A DNA stretch of 64,000 nucleotides from Cladocopium goreaui (Eukaryota > Sar > Dinophyceae > Suessiales > Symbiodiniaceae): assembly GCA_947184155.2 (NCBI GenBank), contig CAMXCT020005057.1, positions 305,990-369,989 on the forward strand. The letters are read 5' to 3'. Positions 52,083-62,086 of the stretch are shown here, piece by piece. A program made the translations under genes and the position numbers. A model generated the notes under the pieces. The model was not told the DNA's origin. It ran no database searches and was given only the letters and a program-made list of their open reading frames with translations. How positions within the stretch are numbered: the stretch's first letter is position 1; every line of letters starts with the position of its first letter.

Positions 52083-55000
52083 GTGCGGCTGGAACCCTTC
52101 CGAGGTTCTCGGTCACAATACCAGACCTGGAAGCGCACTTTGGAGGCGCAAAGGTCCTTGTACCAGCTGAGCGATCCAGAAGTTGCCATGTTGGTGTACT
52201 TATCAACTCAGGGCGAAGCGAGGGCCATTCTGGATCAGCTGGACATAGCCGAGATGCGGGAGGAAGGCGGTCTGCAGCGAGTCATGCGACTTCTGGAGGA
52301 GTCGTTTGGCGCTCGCTCAGACGAGAGGTTCGAGGAGCGCCAGACCGCTTTCCATGTGTTCCGACAAACTCCGGGTATGTCCATCAGCGAATACATCTCC
52401 ACGCTGAAGAGATTGCGCAATGAGTACTTGCGCGAAGACCCAGGTACCGTCCTGAGCGACAAGTCGTTCGCCCAGCGGCTGCTGAGCAGGGCGGGATTGA
52501 CAAAACGCGAAAGGATGGACGTCTTTTTTTCAGCGGGCGGCAGATATCAGACCCATGATATCGAAAGGGTCCTCCGCTTCCGTTGCAGTCAAGTTCACGT
52601 GGATGAGAAACGATCGGACTACCGAAGCAGAGGAGACCGGGATGAAGACCGTCGAAGGTCCAACTACAAGAAGAGGCCCCGGCAGTTTCCCAAGAGGTCT
52701 GATCGCAGCAAGCCGTACAGGCCCACTCGCCACACTGCCAATGTGGCCGGCAACGAGGAGTCCCAGGAGGAGGACTTCGATGATGACGATGAGGAGGATG
52801 ATCCCGATAATGAGGATCTGGAGATGGAAGCCCTGAATGCAGATGAGGGCAGCTACTATGAAGAGGATTCCGGGTGGGCCGAGGACGACAGAGATCGCGG
52901 ATGGGACGAAGAATACTATGAGAACTCCGAATGGGGTGAGATGGACGACTTGCGAGAGGCTTATGCCGCAGGCTGGAAAGCCAAGAGCAAGTCTGCCGAG
53001 CAGCGATTGGGCAGAGGATATCGAGGAGGAAAGTCTGGAAGCAAGGGCAGTGGCAAGGGCAAGAAAGGTAAGGCCCGTCCTGCAGACAACAGGACTCCTG
53101 ATGAACGAAAGCGAAACAGCCGCTGCAGCTCTTGCAAGCAGAAGGGCCACTGGCATGGTGACCCTGAATGCCCAAATGTACGCTCAGGGCAAGACCCTCC
53201 CCGAGAAGCACAATCGAGCTCGGGCACTCACTTCAACACCGGAGAGGAAGACCCCATCAGCCGGCAGAGCCGTCAGGATGCCCAAGTCCATCGAGTGAAT
53301 TGGACGTTCATGGTTGGCGGATGGGATCTGGTTCAGAACTATGATAGTCCCTCCGGGAGTGAAAGCAGTAGCTCAGGAGAAGATGAACTGGCAGCAGCCG
53401 CAATGGCGTTGGCGGCTGCGCCCGCAGGAGAGTCCCCGGCACGCCCCAAGAAGAAGACCTTCAAGGTTGCGCTGAAGACTGTCTTGGAGGCCCTAGCCGC
53501 GGAGACGGACGATGACGAACTGCAGAAGCGGCTGAAGAAGAAAGAGTATAAAGCTGCCAGGGAAGCAGCTGAGCGACTCCGAAAGGGGAGCGGTCGCGGA
53601 AGAAGCCCCATGGAAACGGAGGTGACATCAGCGGAGATGCTTCAGATGTTACCCCATCTGACCAAGACAGAGAAGAAGACGCTCTACAAGGAGCTCAAGA
53701 AAGAACAGGAATTGGAGGCTGCCAAGTATCTTGACCCGGAGGCAACCGGGGACGAGATGAAAAGACCCTCGAAGAAGCACGCAGGCTACACGGCTGCGCC
53801 GAAGCCTCGACCGAGTGCTGCTGCGAGCTCGTCGGCTGCGCCGGCAGCACCGCCTCAGGAGATGCCTGAAGCAGTACGCAGGAAGAAGCTGGCGGAGTTC
53901 CGTCGACAGCTATATGAAAACAGCTTGGACAGAAAAGGACGAGTGCGTCCCAGTGAAGCGTCGGATTTTCCGACATCAGTCCAGGAGGAGTGCCATCATG
54001 AGTGGCCTGACCTCAGGTGGGGTGCAAATGGATCAGCTCACTGGGCGACGTGCCGGAAGTGTCACCTCAAGAGGGTGTTATACTATTCCAACGAGCACGG
54101 AGCACTGGTGGCAAACGAAGCACCTCCAGAGGTGTGGATGTTGGAAGGAGGATCAATGAATGTCATCTTGGACACCGGATGTCGCACGGCAGTGGCCGGA
54201 GCAGCCTGGCACCGAAGGTTCCAAGCAGAACTGCAAGAGCTTGGTTTGCCATGGGAGAAGGTGACCCATGAGGAAGTTTTCCGGTTCGGTGCTGGGGATC
54301 CCGTAGTTTCAACAGAAGCAGTAATCTACCCCATCACCTTGGGTGCGACTGGAATCCAAAGCTGGCTGCGCCTAGCTGTGGTGGGCAACACGCCACAGGA
54401 TTCCCGAGTGGATTTGTGCCCAGCTCTGGTCGGACCAAGTGAGCTGGCACGTTGGAATGCCACCTTCAACTTCGGCGATAAAACGATGAGTATCGCAGAC
54501 CGGCGACTGCCGATGGTGCTGTCCAACACACGACATCCAATCCTTCCAGTGTTGGAGCCAGGTCATAGCATCAAGGAGTGGCAAACGCCTGCCCTGATGG
54601 AGCTGAAGCAACGGCTGATAGCCGATCCATACAGCCTGGCACTGATGCAGCAGCACCTGGAGGAGGCTGCGGAAGAACATGACGGGGAGGCTCCCCGGGA
54701 GATTGATCCGGTCCCGCTGGACCTGGAAGAAGGCTTGGAGGCCATTGCTTTGGCCGATTGGCAGAGTGAGTTGGAGACTCAGGCCATCCATCAGTTGGAT
54801 GAGGTACTTTGCCGGCTGCCGCCGAATGCACTGGTATCCAGCCTATCGCGAGAAGAGCAAAGCACCGACAGCGAAGGATCCATTAGCGAAGGTGAGAGTG
54901 AAACTTCTCACGATCCAGGGTTTGACCTGGAGGACAGCGATGGATCTTCCACCTCTTGCCAAGACGATGAAGTCGCAGAGCGACATATGGTGCTGACCAC

Positions 55001-57143
55001 CGACATGAACGAAGAGAGCGAGGTGCTGAACAAAGGGCAGCGCCGCAGACTTTTGGATGCAGTCCACAAGATTGCAGAATCTGCAAAGGAGGAGCTGGTG
55101 GAAAGAGTCCCTAAGGGACCGTCCAGACCTCCAAGGCCCATCCGAAGGATGAGTGGTCTGCTGAAGGTGATCGAGATTTTCAACTGGTCTTGCATGATCT
55201 CGCAGGTAGCCACCTTGAGAGGATGGGAGACCTATGAGCCCATCACGTTGGATGCCGGATGGGATGTTTCAAGTCCTCAAACGCAGGACGCCGCAATGAA
55301 GTACCTCGAAGAGGTGGACCCTGACCTGATCATGATCGCATTTCCATGTGGTCCCTGGTCCGTAATGCAGAACATCAATCAGCGGACACCAGCACAGCGG
55401 CGAGCTCTTAGGTGGAAAAGGGCCATCGCTCGAAGGACCGTCCTAGCCTTCACTCGGAGGGTTGCTCTCTGGCAGAGAGGACGTGGCAAGGCGGTCGTGC
55501 TGGAAAATCCCGCTTTAGCCAAATCGTGGGATACAGAAGAAATCTCGGAGGCTACCGAGGGGCTGGATTTCGCCCGATTTGACCAATGCCGATTTGGCCT
55601 ACGGCATCCCATGAACAAGATGCCGATGAAGAAGCTGACTCAGGTCGCAGGCCACACGGAAGTGATCCAAGAACTGAAGGAGGCACGCTGCCTAAGAGAT
55701 CACCAACACCACCCCATAGAGGGTGGATTCAAAGGGGCGGATGGCAAGTGGCACAGCTTGAGTGAGCACGCGGGAGGCTACCCGGCTGAGCTCTGCCACT
55801 GCATCCTCAAGGGAGCCGAGGCATTTTGCCGTTCACAGGAGGCCCTTATTGGGGGTGGAGATGACTATGAGTTTGATGATACTGCGGCAGAGCTGCAGGA
55901 CGGTGACGAAGCCCTCAGAGAGGAGGAACAGCTTGCCGAGCAAGAGGAGTTTCAGGACGACCCAAACCTGAAAGACAAGGATCTCGAGGAGGAAGAGAGG
56001 CATCCAGTCTCCGCAGAAGTGAGGAAAGCGGTGGAATTCACCCACCGCCAGCTTGGTCACCCATCGAGATCCACGCTCCTACGCATGATGCGGTTGAGTG
56101 GAGCGAGTAGTGAGGCCATCCGCTATGCAAAGCGATGGCGGTGCGATGTGTGTGCACAGAGGCAGCGACCTCGCCATCCGATGGCTTCGACTGCAACGAC
56201 ACGACCCTACGGGTTCAACCATCACCTGCACATCGACCTGAAGTTTGTCCACGATGTGAGGGCAAAGAGATATGTTGTGCTGTCAATGTTGGACCTGGGG
56301 ACCAACAAGCACGACTGCGTGATGGTCAAGACCCGGCGCAGTGATTATGTGGCTGGCAAATTCATCCGCCATTGGTGCATGAGGTACGGAGTACCAGCTC
56401 GCATCACGCACGACCAAGGTGGTGAATTCGAGCAATCCTTCACAGCAGTGCTCGAGCAGTTTGCCATCGACTCCGATGTGACTGCAGCCCACGCTGGCTG
56501 GCAGCTGGGCGCAGGCGAGCGCCATGGAGAAATCCTCGGAGTAGCCATGCAGGCTATAGTGGATGAGCACTCTGTGGAAGGATACAGAGCTATGAAGCTG
56601 GCCCTAGCAGCGGCAACGATGGCGAAGAACGCCACCATTACCCGTGACGGGTATACACCCAACCAACGAGTCTTTGGGGTTGAGGTGAAGTGGCCGAGCC
56701 TCCTGGCTGAAGAGGTGGAGCCTTCATTTGCAGAAGGAGTCAATACAGACTCCGAAGTGGCTAGGGCGCATCAAATGCGCACCACGGCTCGTATCGCGCT
56801 CATCAGGAGTGACGTCCGCGAGAAAATGAAGAGGGCGATCCTGAGAAAACCGGCCACATCCCAGGGGCCATACGCTCCAGGAACGCGGATCTACTTCTGG
56901 GTACCAGGGGTGAAGTCCCGGTACAGTTCCCGCGGAGGCACATGGCGTGGTCCGGCGACCATCCTGATACAAGAGCGGGCGAAGCGATACTTTGTATCTT
57001 GGCGAGGTCGACTTCTCCTACTGGCAGAGGAGAATCTCCGACTCGCGACGCGTGAGGAGTTAGCACTCACGGAGGAAATCAAAGATGAAGTCCTTGACCT
57101 TCAGGACATGCTCCGAGATCCGATGAGATCCAATGCCTACTAA
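52044..57143 (+). CDS. Gag, zinc knuckle, aspartic protease, methyltransferase-like domain, integrase
   Basis: 1699 codons from an ATG at 52044; if the intron is spliced, coding starts at 52083 (residue 14, V). Gag-like helical region 14-180; acidic stretch 240-300; Gly/Lys patch 325-343; zinc knuckle C361-x2-C364-x4-H369-x6-C376 (last spacing longer than usual). A second Cys/His cluster lies at 650-673. Protease DTG at 710-712. Methyltransferase-like part about 1038-1260: AFPCGPWS 1099-1106, LENP 1153-1156, QCRFG 1181-1185, KKLT 1196-1199. Integrase: HHCC zinc site H1334/H1339/C1367/C1370, catalytic D1398, D1457 and E1492; a basic C-terminal domain follows. The stop overlaps the next ORF. 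Confidence 0.88.
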   Translation: MYCSLARKKNTTQVRLEPFRGSRSQYQTWKRTLEAQRSLYQLSDPEVAMLVYLSTQGEARAILDQLDIAEMREEGGLQRVMRLLEESFGARSDERFEERQTAFHVFRQTPGMSISEYISTLKRLRNEYLREDPGTVLSDKSFAQRLLSRAGLTKRERMDVFFSAGGRYQTHDIERVLRFRCSQVHVDEKRSDYRSRGDRDEDRRRSNYKKRPRQFPKRSDRSKPYRPTRHTANVAGNEESQEEDFDDDDEEDDPDNEDLEMEALNADEGSYYEEDSGWAEDDRDRGWDEEYYENSEWGEMDDLREAYAAGWKAKSKSAEQRLGRGYRGGKSGSKGSGKGKKGKARPADNRTPDERKRNSRCSSCKQKGHWHGDPECPNVRSGQDPPREAQSSSGTHFNTGEEDPISRQSRQDAQVHRVNWTFMVGGWDLVQNYDSPSGSESSSSGEDELAAAAMALAAAPAGESPARPKKKTFKVALKTVLEALAAETDDDELQKRLKKKEYKAAREAAERLRKGSGRGRSPMETEVTSAEMLQMLPHLTKTEKKTLYKELKKEQELEAAKYLDPEATGDEMKRPSKKHAGYTAAPKPRPSAAASSSAAPAAPPQEMPEAVRRKKLAEFRRQLYENSLDRKGRVRPSEASDFPTSVQEECHHEWPDLRWGANGSAHWATCRKCHLKRVLYYSNEHGALVANEAPPEVWMLEGGSMNVILDTGCRTAVAGAAWHRRFQAELQELGLPWEKVTHEEVFRFGAGDPVVSTEAVIYPITLGATGIQSWLRLAVVGNTPQDSRVDLCPALVGPSELARWNATFNFGDKTMSIADRRLPMVLSNTRHPILPVLEPGHSIKEWQTPALMELKQRLIADPYSLALMQQHLEEAAEEHDGEAPREIDPVPLDLEEGLEAIALADWQSELETQAIHQLDEVLCRLPPNALVSSLSREEQSTDSEGSISEGESETSHDPGFDLEDSDGSSTSCQDDEVAERHMVLTTDMNEESEVLNKGQRRRLLDAVHKIAESAKEELVERVPKGPSRPPRPIRRMSGLLKVIEIFNWSCMISQVATLRGWETYEPITLDAGWDVSSPQTQDAAMKYLEEVDPDLIMIAFPCGPWSVMQNINQRTPAQRRALRWKRAIARRTVLAFTRRVALWQRGRGKAVVLENPALAKSWDTEEISEATEGLDFARFDQCRFGLRHPMNKMPMKKLTQVAGHTEVIQELKEARCLRDHQHHPIEGGFKGADGKWHSLSEHAGGYPAELCHCILKGAEAFCRSQEALIGGGDDYEFDDTAAELQDGDEALREEEQLAEQEEFQDDPNLKDKDLEEEERHPVSAEVRKAVEFTHRQLGHPSRSTLLRMMRLSGASSEAIRYAKRWRCDVCAQRQRPRHPMASTATTRPYGFNHHLHIDLKFVHDVRAKRYVVLSMLDLGTNKHDCVMVKTRRSDYVAGKFIRHWCMRYGVPARITHDQGGEFEQSFTAVLEQFAIDSDVTAAHAGWQLGAGERHGEILGVAMQAIVDEHSVEGYRAMKLALAAATMAKNATITRDGYTPNQRVFGVEVKWPSLLAEEVEPSFAEGVNTDSEVARAHQMRTTARIALIRSDVREKMKRAILRKPATSQGPYAPGTRIYFWVPGVKSRYSSRGGTWRGPATILIQERAKRYFVSWRGRLLLLAEENLRLATREELALTEEIKDEVLDLQDMLRDPMRSNAY

Positions 57144-60039
57144 GACGTATAGAGACCTCAGAGATGCAAAGCCACCTCCAAGGAGGCAACATAAGCGAAG
57201 AGCGCCGGCTGCGCCGGAAACTATGGAAAGGAAGCGTGCCAAGCTCATGATGCGAGGCACGAAGTCGGTGCAGAAGCTTTTGCAGGATGCTGGAGCTGGA
57301 AAGGAGTTCAGGAAGAGAATAGCTCGGCAGCGACGCGGCCAGAAAAGGAAGGCAGTGAAGATTTCAGAGCCGCCTGCACCGAAAACGGCAGAACCTTTAC
57401 CGGCGGAGCCGGAGGAGAAGTCAGAAGGCTATGACCCGAGCATAGCAGAGGATCCGGTAGAGGAAGGCCCTAGGCCGGAGGAGCCGGAGGCGCCGGACAC
57501 AGTTGAAAGACCTGAGGATTCGGAAGCTCCGAACGAAGGTGGGGCACCCGAGCTCCAGGAAGAGCCAGGTGAGGACGATGAGGTGGCACCAGAAGATGTT
57601 CCAATCGAAGGGGACGAAATCACTGAAGAGGATGGTGAGGATGGTGACCCCTCACGGTTAGATCCCCTGCGGCTCATCCAAGAGCGTGCCAGCAGGGAAT
57701 GGCAAGGTCTTCCGCCAGAGGCGAGACGTCAGAGGTTGAACGACGATGTACCTCTGTCTTTAAAGAGGAAGATCGCAGAGCGACGTGATTTGGATGACAC
57801 TTTCGTCCCGGAGAAGCGCCAGAGGGTGAGTGACTCCCTGGTGGCTCAGGTGATGATGGGCGCTTCAGAAGATGGACCGTCCAATGAATGGGTTAGCCGA
57901 TATGAGCTTACGCTGCTGAGGCAGTTGACAGGGCTGCCAATCTGTGCTGCGCGGTTGCACCGTGCTCCAAGAAAGAGGTTCATGAAACCTCCAAAGATGG
58001 TGTCACGGTCTCGGTTGACCATCATGATCGGAAGAGACCCCGTGGATGCCTTTGTGGTCTCCGAGAACCCTGAGGAAGTAGCGGCCAATCCGAGACGCAG
58101 GTCATCCATCGAGTGGAAAGGAATGACCATGTTTGCCAAGGCTGCGCCTGAAGATAAAAGGGCACGGATGTACCCAACATACATCCAAGGTGCTCAAGGT
58201 CTTTATGAGGCCAGTCTGACCTACGAGGAACGCAAGGCGTTCGAAGAGATCTGGGTTGAGGACACCAGGAATTGCTTGGTGGCAGAGATCATGGCTTTGA
58301 AGCTCAAGGCCAGTGGCAAAGAACTCAATCCAAAGGCTTTCGAGAAGGATGAATGGGAAAAGTTCAAGGTCTCTGACCAGAGAGAATGGGAACAGTGGAT
58401 CGGCAACGCTGTCATGAGAAGAGTTCCCAAGGAAGAGGCGGCGTCCATTCCAAAATGGAAGGTGTTCAAGTCCCCACTCCGAATGGTCCGAACGAACAAG
58501 AGTGGTGGAGTGCTGTTACCTCTGATCGCAAAATCGCGATTAGTGGTGCCAGGTCATTTAGACCCTGGCCTGGGTGCGTTTCGCACCGATGCACCAACTG
58601 CGGCCTTGACGCCGACCCGCTTGGCAAAAGCGGTGGCAGCCGGAAGGGGCTGGCAAGGTTGGAGTTTTGACGTGACGACGGCTTTCTTGTCAGGAGATAG
58701 CACCAGCCGTGAGATCTACGTCAGAGCCCCGGAAGAAGGCCTGCCGGCCGCGAGAGGAGAGCCTCCGGTAGAACCGTTCGAGCTGCTCCAAATTTTGAAG
58801 TCCGCCTATGGACTGACTGAAGCCCCAAGGCTTTGGTATTTGCGGGCTTCACGCACGATCCAAAAGACCCCTCTCAAGGAGCTGGCTGCAGCCAAGGCAG
58901 TATTTGTGGCCGCGGAGAAGGGAGTCTCGTGGGCGATCTTGGTGCTCCACGTGGACGACGGCCTGCTGCTAGGGTCTGATCAGGATGTGCGATTTCAACG
59001 GTTGAAGGAACAGATCAATGGACTGTTCCGAATCAAAGAGTGGAAGACCGTTCCACTCACATTTCTGGGAGTGAACCTGGAGAAACAGGGTGACACGTGG
59101 GTTGACGACATGACGGCCTATATCAAGGCAATCAAGATCCCAGAGATCCAAAAGAAGAAAGATGACATCCCACTGGATGCTCAGGAGCTGACTGCCTTTC
59201 GGCAGCTCGTCATGCGCCTTCGATGGCCTGCACAGCTGGCTGCGCCCCAGCTATTGTATGAGGTGTCACTTTTGGCACAGAAAGTTTCTAAGGCGACGCG
59301 CAAGGACTTCAAGGACGCCTTGGCGTTGCATGCCAAGTTCCTGACGGAAGTGGATGAGGGTAGAGCTGCGCTCAAATACCCAAGGATGAATGGCGTGCCA
59401 TATCTGGTGACGTATTTCGACGCGTCACTCGGCCGAGAGCCCGAAGGACGCTCTCAACTGGGAGCCATTCATTTCCTGACTGATGAGGGAGTGATTCACG
59501 GGCCGCGCCCAGCTGCCGTGGTGGAGTTCACAACCACCAAGTCCACCAGAGTTGTGAGAAGCTCAATGGCAGCAGAATCTTGCAGCCTAAGCGTGGCTGT
59601 GGACCGCCACATGTATGCAAGGCTGATCCTCGACATGATGCTGAGAGGAACATACGAGGTCAAGCCTACTTGGCGTACAGATTGCCAAGTCCGTGGTGGT
59701 TTGGTCACAGACGCCAAAAGTCTGTATGATCATATGTCCACGACAGGACAGATCCCTCAGGAGAGACAGACGATGCTGGACCTCCTTGCTGCTAAGAGCC
59801 TGCTGGAGCAAGAAGCCTTTCGGCTCTTTTGGGTGCCCACACATAGGCAGTATGCCGATGTCCTTACAAAGAAAATGAAGGACCTACTGTGGATGGAGTT
59901 CATCCAAACGGGTACCATCTCGCTGCGCGAGACCCCAGCAGAGAAGGCTCTGGAGGAGCATCGTAAGCGCCTTCGACAAGGTCAACGGCAGCGCCGGAAG
60001 ACCAAGTTCAAGGCTGCAGCTGCAGCCACTAATTCGTGA
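57133..60039 (+). CDS. Copia-type reverse transcriptase and RNase H
   Basis: 968 codons from ATG 57133, which overlaps the end of the integrase ORF by 11 nt in the +1 frame. Residues 1-80 are basic; 80-175 are Glu/Pro-rich and acidic, probably disordered. RT (RVT_2 type) about 430-660: SRLVVPGHLDPG 468-479, motif A FDVTTAFL 512-519, SAYGLTEAPRLWY 557-569, catalytic HVDD 606-609. RNase H about 757-912: YFDAS 761-765, E815 in MAAESCSL, TDAKSL 859-864, and the copia-type closing PTHRQYADVLTKK 902-914. A Lys/Arg tail ends the protein 28 bases before the 3' LTR. All expected catalytic residues are visible. Confidence 0.9.
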   Translation: MPTKTYRDLRDAKPPPRRQHKRRAPAAPETMERKRAKLMMRGTKSVQKLLQDAGAGKEFRKRIARQRRGQKRKAVKISEPPAPKTAEPLPAEPEEKSEGYDPSIAEDPVEEGPRPEEPEAPDTVERPEDSEAPNEGGAPELQEEPGEDDEVAPEDVPIEGDEITEEDGEDGDPSRLDPLRLIQERASREWQGLPPEARRQRLNDDVPLSLKRKIAERRDLDDTFVPEKRQRVSDSLVAQVMMGASEDGPSNEWVSRYELTLLRQLTGLPICAARLHRAPRKRFMKPPKMVSRSRLTIMIGRDPVDAFVVSENPEEVAANPRRRSSIEWKGMTMFAKAAPEDKRARMYPTYIQGAQGLYEASLTYEERKAFEEIWVEDTRNCLVAEIMALKLKASGKELNPKAFEKDEWEKFKVSDQREWEQWIGNAVMRRVPKEEAASIPKWKVFKSPLRMVRTNKSGGVLLPLIAKSRLVVPGHLDPGLGAFRTDAPTAALTPTRLAKAVAAGRGWQGWSFDVTTAFLSGDSTSREIYVRAPEEGLPAARGEPPVEPFELLQILKSAYGLTEAPRLWYLRASRTIQKTPLKELAAAKAVFVAAEKGVSWAILVLHVDDGLLLGSDQDVRFQRLKEQINGLFRIKEWKTVPLTFLGVNLEKQGDTWVDDMTAYIKAIKIPEIQKKKDDIPLDAQELTAFRQLVMRLRWPAQLAAPQLLYEVSLLAQKVSKATRKDFKDALALHAKFLTEVDEGRAALKYPRMNGVPYLVTYFDASLGREPEGRSQLGAIHFLTDEGVIHGPRPAAVVEFTTTKSTRVVRSSMAAESCSLSVAVDRHMYARLILDMMLRGTYEVKPTWRTDCQVRGGLVTDAKSLYDHMSTTGQIPQERQTMLDLLAAKSLLEQEAFRLFWVPTHRQYADVLTKKMKDLLWMEFIQTGTISLRETPAEKALEEHRKRLRQGQRQRRKTKFKAAAAATNS

Positions 60040-60067
60040 CGGCCACGCCAACACTCTCTTTTTGGAA

Positions 60068-60272
60068 TGTGAAACATGGTGAGTGGTTTGGCATGGTGGC
60101 ATACATGCATGTTTTTGTCTGCTAGCATTTTCACCTATTTCTTTTGCCGTGGCCGTTTGTACAGCTTGGCCCAAGTAATAGCTTTTCGCATTTGCACCAG
60201 ACGCTTCTGAGAAAACAGGCCGCTGCCTCTTGACCTTTAGCCTTTGTCGCTGACGCTACCCAGCGCTCCGCA
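60068..60272 (+). repeat. 3' LTR
   Basis: Same 205 bp as the 5' LTR; followed by the target duplication CAGAG. Confidence 0.92.
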
Positions 60273-60487
60273 CAGAGTTCTAATTTTTTTTATGAGGGCG
60301 CTAGCTGCTAGATTTGACTCTGGAATTTAAATAGTTCCTTTCAGAAATTCGGAATTCCACATTGAAAGCATATCATTTGCTTCTTTCAGAACATCAGTTC
60401 TGTGGTTGCATGAACAAGTCAAAGAAACAGAGTGAACAAGGCTTGACTGCAGAGCTGTTTCCTTCCGAATGTGTCTCCCGCACACAG

Positions 60488-60570
60488 GCCCTGCGAAGAA
60501 ATCCTAGAAACCAAAGTACGACAGGAAACAAGGAACTTGGGGCACCAAGAAGGAAGCCAAGGAATCACCA
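60488..60570 (+). CDS. Exon-like island
   Basis: After TGTCTCCCGCACACAG and before CCA|GTAAAG the frame reads ALRRNPRNQSTTGNKELGAP RRKPRNH. It lies just right of the LTR element. No family recognised. Confidence 0.3.
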
Positions 60571-60780
60571 GTAAAGTGCTGAATGTTTAAAGGCAAAGTG
60601 GTGTTCAGAAATGATACTGTAATGATAAAAAATGTAGAAAAAACACTTAGATGAATTCCAGAGTCCATTCCTTCCTGATGTGTCTACATCATCCCGGGAT
60701 GAAGAATCAACTCTTGGATTCACCCTCTTCCCAGGCAGTTGTGGAATAGCAGAATGGACAAAGATGCCAGCACCATTTAA

Positions 60781-60887
60781 TACCCTCTGGTTATGACTAA
60801 CATAGCCATGGAAAATGGCCCATTTATAGATGGTTTACCTATTAAAAATGGGGATTTTCCATGGCTATGTGAAATAACCAGATGGTA
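60781..60887. mobile_element. Family A foldback element, CAGATGGTA subtype
   Basis: TACCCTCTGGTTATGAC … GAAATAACCAGATGGTA, 107 bp. Confidence 0.8.
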
Positions 60888-61025
60888 GAGTTTTTGCAGA
60901 ATGCATGAAACATCATTGAACATGTTTAAAACTATTATGTTATCTACGTACATGCAATGCATATATCACAGAAAACATCAGATAACCATAGATAACCCAT
61001 ATTGCAGTCCTCTTCCCACTGCCAG

Positions 61026-61116
61026 GCGTGTGTGCTTTGCACCACTAAAGTGCAGCTGGTTGGCGAGGTCGGGCGGAGATCCATCAACGGGGGCAAAGGC
61101 AGCTCGTTCATAAAGG
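61026..61116 (+). CDS. Exon-like island
   Basis: Acceptor TCTTCCCACTGCCAG; the frame reads ACVLCTTKVQLVGEVGRRSI NGGKGSSFIK and reaches a GTGCTA donor. Good G/C third-position bias. No family recognised. Confidence 0.4.
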
Positions 61117-61189
61117 GTGCTATGGCAAGTTTAACCTACAGAAAATGGGGATTTAATGGGAATTGAATGGGAAAAAATGGATGATACTG

Positions 61190-61311
61190 TACCTCTGAAC
61201 ATTTGTGACGTCGCTGCGCTATGGAAGACCTTAATTTGAATGGGTAGATCATCTAATGAAACATGCTCCATTTTCAATAGCTATGTTAGTTTATCAGGTA
61301 TCCAGAGGGTA
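61190..61311. mobile_element. Family A element, worn
   Basis: TACCTCTGAACATTTG … TTTATCAGGTATCCAGAGGG TA; a duplication of the right terminus is visible. Confidence 0.55.
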
Positions 61312-61639
61312 CCATTGGAAGACGGAACATGATGAACAGACCTAGCAGTATCATCCGTACTGATACCACATTTGACCTCTAAACATCATCCCTATGTTTG
61401 GGTGGCCTATTTTCAGACACACCCATGTGTAGACAATCACAGCACGCTTCAACACAGCGATGTAACCAATCAATGTGGATATGAGTGCAGATATTTCTGA
61501 TATGCTACCTTCCAAAAAAGGAGGATTGATTTTTTCTGGTAGGGGGAATCAAAATTGGTATTCTTGCTTCAACAATCTTCAACATGTTTCAACCATACCT
61601 GGGACGTGTGGTTGAGATGACTAGTATTTAGTATTATTA

Positions 61640-61750
61640 TTATTACTCTATATATATATATATACATGTATATATATATATATATATATATGTAGGATTT
61701 ATATATATATACATTATATATACTATATAAATATATATATATATTATACA
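61640..61750. repeat. TA microsatellite
   Basis: Long (TA)n runs with ATACATG and GTAGGATT breaks. Confidence 0.75.
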
Positions 61751-61853
61751 GAATTATACCTATTTATAATGTTTATGACATGTTTTGGATGGCTTAAACC
61801 ACCAAGCATTTTCGCATTTTCTTTCCAAGAAAGGAACCACCCACCCTATAGAG

Positions 61854-61905
61854 GCCACGGTGATCTTGGAGCGCTCCGAGAGCGTGGCGCTGGCTTTCGT
61901 TGGGG
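61854..61905 (+). CDS. Exon-like island
   Basis: After CACCCTATAGAG the frame reads ATVILERSESVALAFVG up to a GTTCTA donor. No family recognised. Confidence 0.3.
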
Positions 61906-61982
61906 TTCTAGAAACAGAAGGAAACCCCATAGGCAAACCAGTGAGTTGGTTGGAAAACCATAGGAAAAGCCTGAACAAAACC

Positions 61983-62086
61983 TACCATCTGGTAATTTAA
62001 CGTAGCTATTGAAAATGGCGATTAATAGTGGATTTTCCCATTAAAAATTGTGATTTTCCATAGCTATGTTAGTTTACCAGAGGGTA
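61983..62086. mobile_element. Family A foldback element
   Basis: TACCATCTGGTAATTTAAC … GTTTACCAGAGGGTA, 104 bp. Confidence 0.8.

Larger units (their letters stand above)
49776..60272 (+). mobile_element. Complete copia-like LTR retrotransposon with methyltransferase-like domain
   Basis: Two 205-bp direct repeats begin TG and end CA and read as identical by eye. CAGAG at 49771-49775 and 60273-60277 is a 5-bp target duplication. Order inside: primer site, basic disordered ORF, 766-nt intron-like interval, Gag-zinc knuckle-protease-methyltransferase-like-integrase ORF, then RT-RNase H ORF. Integrase before RT is the copia (Ty1) order. No frame-breaking stop was seen in the domains. Identical LTRs suggest a recent insertion. 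No clear polypurine tract precedes the 3' LTR (sequence ends CTCTTTTTGGAA). Confidence 0.92.
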
